A stretch of 64,000 nucleotides of DNA from Candidatus Caldilinea saccharophila (GTDB lineage: Bacteria; Chloroflexota; Anaerolineae; Caldilineales; Caldilineaceae): contig JADJVW010000004.1 in NCBI GenBank assembly GCA_016710365.1, positions 124,001 through 188,000 of the forward strand, in the 5' to 3' direction. The notes beneath the pieces were generated by a model that was not told where the DNA came from, did no database searches, and saw only the letters and a list, made by a program, of their open reading frames with translations. Shown here piece by piece: positions 55,743-64,000 of the stretch. The first letter of the stretch is position 1; every line of letters starts with the position of its first letter. A program made the translations under genes and the position numbers.

Positions 55743-56651
55743 TTACGCCTCCCTCTCTTCGAAAGCCTGCATCGCGCGCTTGAGATGGCCGTCGTTGGCC
55801 GCCAACAAGGTTTGAATGGTCGCTTGATCCGCACCGGTGAGCAGTGCGAAGACGGCTGCCTTGACCGAGCCGTGCTCATTCAGCGCCCGCGCCGCCTGCT
55901 CCTCATCACTGCCGGTAATCTCGCGGATAATGCCCAGTGCGCGTGTTCTGAGCTTGTGGTTGGAAATTTCCACGTCGATCATGAGATTTTCGTAGACCTT
56001 GCCCAGCCGGATCATGGTGGCGGTGGTGATCATGTTGAGCACCATTTTCTGCGCAGTGCCGGCTTTCATGCGCGTCGAACCGGTGACAACTTCCGGCCCG
56101 CACAGCACAACGATCGGATAGTGGGCGACTTGCTCCATCTCGCTGCCAGGGTTGTTGACGATGCAGCCAACCTTGGCGTCGCCGTTGCGCGCATAGCGGA
56201 TGGCGCCCAGTGTGTAGGGCGTGCGCCCGGACGCGGCAATGCCCACCACCACATCGTCCGCGCCTACGCCCAGTGCCCGCATGTCTTTCTCCCCCTGTTG
56301 GGCGTCGTCCTCGGCGCCTTCCACCGGGTGCCGCAGCGCGCGTTCGCCCCCCGCAATGACGCCCACCACCTGGCGTGGATCTGTGCCGAAGGTGGGCGGA
56401 CATTCGGAGGCGTCGAGCACGCCCAGGCGTCCGCTCGTGCCCGCGCCGACGTAGATCAGCCGTCCGCCCGCGGCCAGCGCGGCCACCGTTGCCTCAACCA
56501 GGGCGGCAATTTCGTATAGCGCCATTTCGACCGCGGCGGCCACGCGCCCATCCTCGGCGTTGATCAGCGCCACAAGATCGGGAGTGGCAAGCTCGTCGAT
56601 CGTCAATGTGTTTGGATTGCGCTGTTCCGTAATCAGTTTGCTCAGATCCAT
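55743..56651 (-). CDS. murQ: N-acetylmuramic acid 6-phosphate etherase
   Basis: Cleaves the lactyl ether of MurNAc-6-phosphate in cell-wall recycling, 302 residues. SIS-domain signature GRLIYVGAGTSGRLGVLDAS, then ECPPTFGTDPRQVVGVIAGG and VVVGIAASGRTPYTLGAIRY. The C-terminal helical part (LNEHGSVKAAVFALLTGADQ) is complete. Start ATG 56651 is eight bases after the hisB stop, so it is co-transcribed with histidine genes, an unusual neighbour. Intact. Confidence 0.94.
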   Translation of the reverse strand: MDLSKLITEQRNPNTLTIDELATPDLVALINAEDGRVAAAVEMALYEIAALVEATVAALAAGGRLIYVGAGTSGRLGVLDASECPPTFGTDPRQVVGVIAGGERALRHPVEGAEDDAQQGEKDMRALGVGADDVVVGIAASGRTPYTLGAIRYARNGDAKVGCIVNNPGSEMEQVAHYPIVVLCGPEVVTGSTRMKAGTAQKMVLNMITTATMIRLGKVYENLMIDVEISNHKLRTRALGIIREITGSDEEQAARALNEHGSVKAAVFALLTGADQATIQTLLAANDGHLKRAMQAFEEREA

Positions 56652-56659
56652 GATGTCCT

Positions 56660-57256
56660 CTAGATCGTCAACGTTCCCTTGGTGCTTGGCACGCCCTGAC
56701 GCCGCGGGTCGATGAGCGTGGCCGCATCCAGCGCGCGCGCCAACGCCTTGAACAACGCCTCGATCTTGTGATGGTCGTTGCGCCCGTACAACACGCTGGC
56801 ATGAAGGTTCAAACGCCCATGAATTGCCAGCGACTCGAACAGGTGGAAGATCAAGTCGGTGGCCAGTCCGCCGACGCGCGGCGTGGCAAACTCGCTGGCA
56901 AATACGCAGTAGGGTCGCCCCCCCAGATCGATGACGACGCGCGCCAGCGTCTCATCCATCGGTGTGTAACTGTGTGCGGTGCGCACCAACCCTTGACGGT
57001 CGCCAAGCGCCTGGTCGAGCGCCTTGCCCAGGCAGATGAAGACATCCTCCGCGGTGTGGTGCTCGTCGACGTACAAGTCCCCGCGCGCGTGGACGGTGAG
57101 GTCGAACAGGCCGTGGCTCGCAAACAGCGTCAGCATGTGATCCAGAAAGCCGATGCCGGTCGCAATGTCGGTCTTACCCGAGCCGTCAATGACAAAGGTC
57201 AACTCGATCTCGGTTTCGCCTGTTTTGCGCTGCATTGATGCGCTGCGTAGGGTCAT
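56660..57256 (-). CDS. hisB: Imidazoleglycerol-phosphate dehydratase
   Basis: Sixth step of histidine synthesis, 198 residues, the monofunctional form. Metal ligands are in DEHHTAEDVFICLG (HHxxE, about residue 70) and in GRNDHHKIEALFKALARAL near 165. Start ATG 57256 overlaps the stop of the PH-domain gene by four bases. Cluster order hisD-hisC-PH-hisB-murQ. Intact. Confidence 0.95.
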   Translation of the reverse strand: MTLRSASMQRKTGETEIELTFVIDGSGKTDIATGIGFLDHMLTLFASHGLFDLTVHARGDLYVDEHHTAEDVFICLGKALDQALGDRQGLVRTAHSYTPMDETLARVVIDLGGRPYCVFASEFATPRVGGLATDLIFHLFESLAIHGRLNLHASVLYGRNDHHKIEALFKALARALDAATLIDPRRQGVPSTKGTLTI

Positions 57257-57792
57257 GGCGTGTTCCCCGCTGGTGCAACAGGGCCGAGATGGCGCTGCGC
57301 CAACGCGCGTTGGTCGTCGATCAGATCGAGCACCTCGGCCGGTTTCGCCACGCCCAAAAATTCAAAGGTGTGCCCGGACGCAGACGCGGTCTGGCAGATG
57401 ACATCGCCATACTCGAAAATGGTCTGGAAAATACCGCGCTTGCGAATGTTGATGTCCTGGATGTTGGTGAGCGTGGCTGTTTTGATATCCTGGTCGAACG
57501 GCGTCGTTTTGGTGGAGTCGATCAGCCGCTGGCTCGTGACGATCCACAGGTCATTCTCGTAGCGATACCAGTAGACGCCGACATAACCCACGCCGGCTAG
57601 CACGAAGATCGCCATCAGGATGTCGGCCATGACCTGCATGCCGCCGGCCAAGCTGCGCAGCCACCACCACAGCCACGCGGCAACGATCAATAGGACCACA
57701 AAGACGACAATGCGGCCAAACAAGGCAAGTGGATGCCGCTTAATGATGCGGACGACCTTCTCGTCGTCTTGTAATTGAACAGGTAGAGACAT
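57253..57792 (-). CDS. PH-domain membrane protein
   Basis: 179 residues. Two hydrophobic segments (LFGRIVVFVVLLIVAAWLWW; VMADILMAIFVLAGVGYVGV) precede a bacterial pleckstrin-homology-like domain (RYENDLWIVTSQRLIDSTKT, TATLTNIQDINIRKRGIFQT, FEFLGVAKPAEVLDLIDDQR). Function unknown. Translationally coupled to hisB by a four-base overlap, though no metabolic link is known. Confidence 0.8.
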   Translation of the reverse strand: MSLPVQLQDDEKVVRIIKRHPLALFGRIVVFVVLLIVAAWLWWWLRSLAGGMQVMADILMAIFVLAGVGYVGVYWYRYENDLWIVTSQRLIDSTKTTPFDQDIKTATLTNIQDINIRKRGIFQTIFEYGDVICQTASASGHTFEFLGVAKPAEVLDLIDDQRALAQRHLGPVAPAGNTP

Positions 57793-57877
57793 GATTCCTC
57801 AATTTGTGACGTTGTAACGTTCTAGTTGTTGCTGTAATTATACTTTGAAATCATTCATCAACTGAGATGCTCCTTAA

Positions 57878-57968
57878 AATCTGTGCCATCTGCGTCCTCT
57901 GTGGATAGTTCTTCCCAGCAGCAAAGAAAAATCATCCCCAGATTGCGCGGATTTCACAGAGGACGCGC
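57878..57968. repeat. CTGTG/CACAG-type intergenic inverted repeat
   Basis: AAAATCTGTGCCATCTGCGT, CCTCTGTGGAT at the left and GCGCGGATTTCACAGAGGAC at the right form an imperfect hairpin between the hisC stop and the PH gene. The rest of the gap (57793-57877) is A/T-rich and should hold the ribosome site of the PH gene. Confidence 0.55.
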
Positions 57969-57971
57969 TGC

Positions 57972-59091
57972 TTAGAATGCGCGCAGCGCCTCGATCACCC
58001 GATCCGTCTGCTCTGGTTTGCCCACCGAGATACGGATGCAATTGTCCAGCCCTGGCTTGCTGTAGTAACGCACCAGAATGCCTTGCTGCTCCAGCGCGTG
58101 TTTGACTGCTTTGGCGCTGCGCCCGCTGACCTGGCACAGCACAAAGTTCGCCTCTGACGGCTGTGGCGTCAGGTAGGGGATGGCGCGCAGCGCGTCGCTC
58201 ATCCGTCGCCGCTCCGCCTTGAGCTTCTCGACCGTGGCGCGCAGATAGTCGAGGTCGCGCAGGCTGGCGAGCGCGGCCACTGTCGCCGCGACATTGACGT
58301 TGTAGGGTTGCTTGAACTTCCAAAGCTCCCCCATCAGCCACGCCGGGCAAATGCTATAGCCCAGCCGCAGCCCCGCAATGCCCGCCGCCTTGCTGAAGGT
58401 GCGCAACACGACCAGGTTCTCGTACTGCATCACCCACTCCGCCCGGCTCGGACGGTCGGCAAATTCGATATACGCTTCATCCAACACCACCATCACCGGC
58501 AGCTTGAGCAATTGTTTGAGCTCAGCCTCGGGCAGCCACGTGCCCGACGGGTTGTTGGGTGAGGTCAGAAAAGAGCAGCTTTGGCGCGCCCGCACTTGTC
58601 AGCACCGCACGTTCGATGGCGGCGACATCGACGCCATACGCCGCATTGCGCCACACTTCGATCACCTGTGCGCCGGCGAGTTGCGCGTCGAAGCTGTACA
58701 TGCCAAAGGTCGGTGGGCAGTCAACAATCGCATCCCCGCGCTGCAAGAAGATGCGACACAGGTAGTCCAGCATTTCGTCGGCGCCGTGGCTGGGCAAGAT
58801 GGATTCAGCCAGCGCCCACATGGCCGCGGCCAGCGCCTCCCGCAGTTCCGTCTGCTGAGGGTCTGGGTAAATGTGATAAAAATTGTATGCTGCCAGCGCC
58901 TCGATGACAGCCGGCGCCGGCCCGTAAGGATTCTCATTGGCGTCGAGTTTGACGATCTGCGCGATGGGCAGGCCGAGACGTGCGCTCAACACCTCGAAAG
59001 GCAGGATCGGTGTGTAGGTTTCGAGGCCGGCAAGCTCCTCGCGCACTAAGCTGCGGGCGTCAAACCGGGGCGCTGCAAAAGCAGTTGTCAT
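57972..59091 (-). CDS. hisC: Histidinol-phosphate aminotransferase, one apparent frameshift
   Basis: About 373 codons. Start ATG 59091 (MTTAFAAPRF) with GGAGAGG upstream. First frame: IVKLDANENPYGPAPAVIEA, YPDPQQTELREALAAAMWAL, GADEMLDYLCRIFLQRGDAI. The frame breaks at 58573 in a T4 run (LLFLTSPNNPSG). Second frame: VVLDEAYIEFADRPS, VLRTFSKAAGIAGLRLGYSI with the PLP Lys, and CIRISVGKPEQTDRVIEAL. Lies between hisD and the PH gene. All motifs are intact apart from the shift. Confidence 0.92.
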
Positions 59092-59122
59092 GCAAATCAA
59101 CCTCTCCAGTGATGGTAGGCGG

Positions 59123-60448
<1,326 letters not shown>

Positions 60449-60505
60449 GCGAGACCCTTGCTTGCTGGCCAATGCTGGCCGCGGGTTGGTAATTGATGGC
60501 TCACT

Positions 60506-61207
60506 TTACGGATCGCTACAGTCGCGGCGGAAACCGCAGACAGTGCAGGTGATCTTGCAATTGTGTTTGACGACCGCACCTCCGCAGAGCCAACAATAGG
60601 CATCGTCGTCAGGTGTGTAACGCCAGGCGTGCACCGGATGGCGTTCGGCTTGCTGTCCCGCAATGGCGGCCTCACCATGTCGCGCCATTGCGGGCGCGGG
60701 CTGTGCTTCGGCGGCGGCGCGGTCGTCGAGGGGATAGAAAACCACCTCATGGCTGCGATAGCGGCCTTCAACATAGACGAAGCTGGCCGAGAAGAAGCGC
60801 TCTTGGTCGAGCCAGGGCAGAAAGATGCGATCTCCCTCCCACAACGGCAGACCCAGCAGATCGGCGTCGTCGATCCACTGCAACACGCCTTCCGCCGAGT
60901 CGATCAATTCGCCGCTAAACGCCGTGGCGATGAACACGAACGCGTACCAATCCTCATCCCCGCGGAAAGCCGGAAAAGTCAGCAGGCCGCGCAGCGCAGG
61001 GCGCCGAATCGTCAGACCGCTTTCTTCGTAGACTTCACGGATGGCGCAGGCTTCCGGCGTCTCACCCGGCTCGAATTTGCCGCCCAGCCCATTCCATTTG
61101 CCCTGGTGCATGTCGTTGGCGCGCTTGATGCGATGGAGCATCAGCGTTTGTCCGCCGCTCCCCTCAACAAGTTGTTTTACATAGACCAACGTCGCCAATT
61201 TTAACAT
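60506..61207 (-). CDS. Nudix hydrolase with C-terminal zinc ribbon
   Basis: MutT-like 8-oxo-dGTPase-type protein of 233 residues. The Nudix box is GLGGKFEPGETPEACAIREV followed by YEESGLTI (Gx5Ex7REUxEExGU). It starts MLKLATLVYVKQLVEGSGGQ and carries MLHRIKRANDMHQGKWNGLG. The last 35 residues have CWLCGG and CTVCGFRRDC, a two-pair zinc ribbon not usual in MutT. The ribbon may bind nucleic acid or mediate partner contact. It lies 34 bases from hisD on the same strand. Confidence 0.88.
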   Translation of the reverse strand: MLKLATLVYVKQLVEGSGGQTLMLHRIKRANDMHQGKWNGLGGKFEPGETPEACAIREVYEESGLTIRRPALRGLLTFPAFRGDEDWYAFVFIATAFSGELIDSAEGVLQWIDDADLLGLPLWEGDRIFLPWLDQERFFSASFVYVEGRYRSHEVVFYPLDDRAAAEAQPAPAMARHGEAAIAGQQAERHPVHAWRYTPDDDAYCWLCGGAVVKHNCKITCTVCGFRRDCSDP

Positions 61208-61318
61208 GCACCCTCTTGCTGCTTATGCATTGGGCCGCGGTTCATGCCGCTCCGCGCTGCTCAAATAGTAACGCACGAAGCTAGCGATGCACAAGCGCGC
61301 TGTGTTAAACTATTGCGC

Positions 61319-62108
61319 ATGTCCCGCGTGAACGCATTCGCTCCACCCGCGCCTGATCTTGCGCCGCCGCGATGTCAACGACGCGGATCGCGTGCTGACC
61401 GTCCTGACGCCAGGCGACGGCAAGGTGGAACTGATCGCCAAGGGAGTGCGCAAGACGACCAGCCGCAAAGCCGGCCATCTGGAACTGTTCGCTCACGCCG
61501 CGCTGCTGGTGGCGCAGGGGCGCACGTGGGACATCATCACTGAGGCGCAGACCGTCGAGAGCTTCCGCCATCTGCGCGAAAATTTGGATGCTATCGCCGC
61601 GGCCAGCTATGTCTGCGAGTTGGTCGACAGCTTTGCCGAAAGCGACGACGAGGTGCGCCCACTGTGGGATCTGGCGCTCTTTGCCCTGCGCACGCTGGAT
61701 GAGAGCGCCGAGCGCGATCAGGCGCCGGCGAATCTGCTGGCCTGGTTCGACCTGCAGTTGCTGAGCTTGACGGGGTTTCAACCGCAGTTGTTTCGCTGTC
61801 TGGATTGCGAAAAGACGTTGGAGCCAACGACCAATTTCCTGGCCTTGCATGAAGGCGGTGTGCTGTGCGCGCAATGCGCCGCACGGCGTACAGATGTCGA
61901 AGCGCTCGATGTGGACACGCTCAAGCTGCTGCGTTTCTTTCAGAGCCAACCCTGGGCCGCGGTGGCGCCGGTGACAGTGCGCGCCGCGATCCTGCGCCGT
62001 GTGGAGAGTGTGATCAACCGCTATCTGATCGTCATTCTGGAACGCCAGGTGCGGTCGACATTGTTTTTGCGACGCCTTGCTGCGATCTCCCATCCTGCAG
62101 AAGCGTGA
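61319..62108 (+). CDS. recO: DNA repair protein RecO, one apparent frameshift
   Basis: Loads RecA with RecF/RecR. From ATG 61319 (MSRVNAFAPPA) one base too many near 61350 separates the start from LILRRRDVNDADRVLTVLTP. The OB fold follows (GDGKVELIAKGVRKTTSRKA), then a helical part, then a zinc motif CLDCEKTLEPTTN...CAQC and FLRRLAAISH near the end. About 262 codons. It opens a plus-strand run with mazG-like and lexA. Confidence 0.9.
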
Positions 62109-62120
62109 GGACAGAAGTTT

Positions 62121-62507
62121 ATGCATATCCGTGAGTACCAGGAATGGCTCGAACAATGGGACAGCGCCCGCACGTGGGAGCAGGTGACGCTGAGCCATAC
62201 GCTCCTGCATGCGCTCGAAGAACTGGGTGAGGTCAGCAAGCTCGTGCAGATGATCGAAGGGTACCGCGCGCCCTCGCCCGCTGATCTGGATCAGGTGCGC
62301 GATGAGTTGGCGCTGGAACTGAGCGATCTGCAAGTCATGGTCTTCAAGATCGCCTACCTTTGTGGCATCGATATGGAAGAGGCGATGGCGCGCGGCCAAC
62401 GCAAGGCCGACGCCCGCTTCCCCGACCCCGCGGCCGGCCCCACGGACCGCGCCGCCTATTGGACGCGTTACCAAGCCTACCTCCGACGCGCCGGGCTGGA
62501 CGCATAA
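62121..62507 (+). CDS. MazG-like nucleotide pyrophosphohydrolase
   Basis: 128 residues. All-alpha NTP pyrophosphatase core: LLHALEELGEVSKLVQMI (EExxE-type metal site) and DELALELSDLQVMVFKIAYL (ExxD). Single MazG domain, shorter than E. coli MazG, so it belongs to the MazG-like group that acts on non-standard or stress NTPs. Thirteen bases after recO. Confidence 0.82.
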   Translation: MHIREYQEWLEQWDSARTWEQVTLSHTLLHALEELGEVSKLVQMIEGYRAPSPADLDQVRDELALELSDLQVMVFKIAYLCGIDMEEAMARGQRKADARFPDPAAGPTDRAAYWTRYQAYLRRAGLDA

Positions 62508-62537
62508 ATCTGGCGCTTTCCCGATCTCAAAAAAGTA

Positions 62538-62614
62538 GAACAAACGTGCGTTTGGGGCTTGACATCGCACAAATGTTCGTGTACTATTTGGGAAACATTG
62601 GGAAACAAACGTTC
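62538..62614 (+). promoter_or_regulatory. lexA promoter with three SOS-box-like operators
   Basis: TTGACA (62559-62564) and TACTAT (62582-62587) are 17 bases apart. Three sites close to the Gram-positive SOS box CGAACNNNNGTTCG surround it: GAACAAACGTGCG (62538-62550), CGCACAAATGTTCG inside the spacer (62566-62579), and AAACAAACGTTC (62603-62614). Each has one or two mismatches. This fits LexA autorepression. Confidence 0.75.
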
Positions 62615-62707
62615 TGTTTGGGATAACGCACTTGGGAAATCAGCCTGCTATGGGCACCCTTGCTCGCAACAGACCAGCAGAACCAGTCCAGCAAAGGAAG
62701 ATCCGCC

Positions 62708-63433
62708 ATGCATTTTTCAGACCTGTCCATGCGCCAGCAGAAGATCTTGCGCTTTATCCTGGCGTTCACAACCTCCCACCACTACCCACCCACCATCCGC
62801 GAGATCGGCGACGAGGTCGGCATCAGCAGCACCTCGGTAGTCAACTACAATCTCAGCAAGCTGGAGGATTTTGAGTTGATCTCCCGTGACCGCGAAGTGA
62901 GCCGGGGTCTGAGTCTCAACCTATCACGGCTGGCCGAAATTGGCTTGGCGTTCGATGAATCAAATGGCGACTATGCTTCGGCCATGAACGGGCTTGCGGC
63001 GTCTGCGGGAAACGCACGCTCCACTCGTTTTCGCGTCCCGGTGTTGGGAAAGATTGCCGCCGGCCAGCCGATCCCCGTGATTCCCAGCGAACCCTACGAC
63101 CCAGAAGGGTGGATCGAACTTACTGAGGGGATGCTCAGCCTGCCTACTGGCCGGCTCTTTGCGTTGCGCGTCCAGGGAAATTCGATGATCGACGCCAGCG
63201 TCTTAAACGGCGACATCGTGATCTTGCAGCAACAGGAAACCGCCAACAACGGCGATATGGTGGCGGCGTGGATCGAGGGCGATGAGGAAACCACCCTGAA
63301 ATATCTGAAGCGGGAAGGCGACATGGTGCATCTCATGCCTGCCAATCCTAATCCTGAATATCAGCCAATCGTGCGGCCCGCGGACAAGGTGCGCATCAAC
63401 GGGAAAGTTGTCTCTGTGATCCGCATGTTGTAA
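62708..63433 (+). CDS. lexA: LexA repressor
   Basis: SOS repressor of 241 residues. The start is ATG 62708 (MHFSDLSMRQQKILRFILAF) with AAGGAAG upstream; a frame to 62660 crosses the promoter. Winged helix-turn-helix: YPPTIREIGDEVGISSTSVV, NYNLSKLEDFELISRDREVS. Self-cleavage site Ala-Gly in LGKIAAGQPIPV. Catalytic Ser in RVQGNSMIDASVLNGD and Lys in TTLKYLKREGD. The linker (DESNGDYASAMNGLAASAGN) is longer than in E. coli. Last gene of the plus run, ended by a terminator. Confidence 0.94.
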   Translation: MHFSDLSMRQQKILRFILAFTTSHHYPPTIREIGDEVGISSTSVVNYNLSKLEDFELISRDREVSRGLSLNLSRLAEIGLAFDESNGDYASAMNGLAASAGNARSTRFRVPVLGKIAAGQPIPVIPSEPYDPEGWIELTEGMLSLPTGRLFALRVQGNSMIDASVLNGDIVILQQQETANNGDMVAAWIEGDEETTLKYLKREGDMVHLMPANPNPEYQPIVRPADKVRINGKVVSVIRML

Positions 63434-63446
63434 TTTGTCGCCAATC

Positions 63447-63475
63447 AAAAAAAGCGGGCACTCTGCCCGCTTTTT
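63447..63475. terminator. Bidirectional terminator between lexA and acpP
   Basis: AAAAAAGCGGGC, loop ACTCT, GCCCGCTTTTT gives a stem flanked by A and T tracts, so it works in both directions for the convergent lexA and acpP genes. Confidence 0.85.
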
Positions 63476-63492
63476 CGATTTCAGACCCGCGT

Positions 63493-63738
63493 TTACGCAC
63501 CCGACGCGCCATCGAGATAATGCACCGCGTCCCCGACGGTGATGATCTTCTGTGCATCTTCGTCGTTGATCTCACCGCCAAATTCTTCTTCGAACGCCAT
63601 AATTAATTCCACCAGATCCAGGCTGTCCGCCTCTAGATCGTCACGGAAGTTGGCTTCCATGGAAACTTCGTCTGCATCGACGCCGAGTTGGTCGACGATG
63701 ATTGCGCGTACGCGCTCAAAGGTGCTGTTTTCCGCCAT
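63493..63738 (-). CDS. acpP: Acyl carrier protein
   Basis: 81 residues from ATG 63738 (MAENSTFERVRAIIVDQLGV), after GGAGA upstream. The phosphopantetheine Ser is in DLEADSLDLVELIMAFEEEF. Strongly acidic, of normal size. Carries acyl chains in fatty acid synthesis. The frame is open upstream to 63870 but without family sequence. 63739-64000 holds its promoter region; no clear hexamer pair was identified. Confidence 0.94.
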   Translation of the reverse strand: MAENSTFERVRAIIVDQLGVDADEVSMEANFRDDLEADSLDLVELIMAFEEEFGGEINDEDAQKIITVGDAVHYLDGASGA

Positions 63739-64000
63739 AATGGCAATCTCCTCTGTCAATGATTTAATGGTAACTGGTCGATCGTGGCGCAATCTTCTCT
63801 CGCCAGGATCGCGCATCAAGATATTGTCTCCTACGTTTTGTTTGCCGACGGGCAAAACAATAAAGTTCATTGTAGTGCAGCGCTTGTCCCCCTGTCAAAC
63901 ATAGCTCAATCTTCGGTCTAATTTGTATTGCACCCAATTCCCTGCTGCCCTTACCCATAACACGCGTCGTCCGCGTCAGTTGCGCCAATCGGCCAGCAAT

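Overview
The window looks like a GC-rich bacterial chromosome segment of a filamentous-type Chloroflexota (Anaerolineae/Caldilineales-like). This is inferred from gene content: a MalFG-type sugar importer, a WD40-rich secreted protein, a subtilisin ending in a YLPLV tail, a phasin-like protein, an aldehyde:ferredoxin oxidoreductase, a Gram-positive-style SOS box at lexA, and many palindromic intergenic repeats. No rRNA, tRNA or CRISPR array was seen.

Layout. 1-2.8 kb: sugar ABC importer (minus strand). 2.9-6.1 kb: a promoter, leader and terminator, then a small gene cut by an IS982-like element that itself carries an IS66-like element. 6.2-11.6 kb: rtcB, an MBL hydrolase, ftsK, a HAD phosphatase. 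11.9-25.9 kb: subtilisin, Gfo/Idh oxidoreductase, ppdK, cysK-cysE, an astacin-like peptidase, a HisC-like aminotransferase, DUF421, tautomerase, epimerase, patatin, rsmI. 25.9-28.7 kb: a higBA module with a 95-bp MITE inside higB, an aldo/keto reductase, DinB and DUF1905 genes. 29-33.3 kb: a large secreted protein combining a zinc peptidase, 14 WD40 repeats and an OAA-type lectin. 33.9-42.7 kb: truncated endonuclease III, a small methyltransferase-like membrane protein, a GH3 hydrolase, a tandem palindrome array, an MmeI-like restriction-modification gene, an MFS transporter.

42.8-53 kb is an accessory island. A relict integron integrase (plus strand, 52.2-53.0 kb) diverges from a run of small minus-strand genes, including several toxin-antitoxin pairs. 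At least two sequences in the run look like attC sites. An IS4/IS701-like element sits inside it. Two copies of a palindromic repeat there differ by inversion of a 63-bp core. 53.1-64 kb returns to housekeeping: AOR, phasin-like protein, a murQ-hisB-PH-hisC-hisD cluster, Nudix, then recO, mazG-like and lexA (plus), and acpP.

Many otherwise well-conserved genes (ppdK, hisC, recO, rtcB, AOR, GH3 and others) carry single- or two-base frameshifts, several in homopolymers. The density suggests uncorrected long-read assembly errors rather than mass gene decay, so these genes are annotated across the frameshift. Insertions with clear target duplications (IS66, the MITE) are treated as real.
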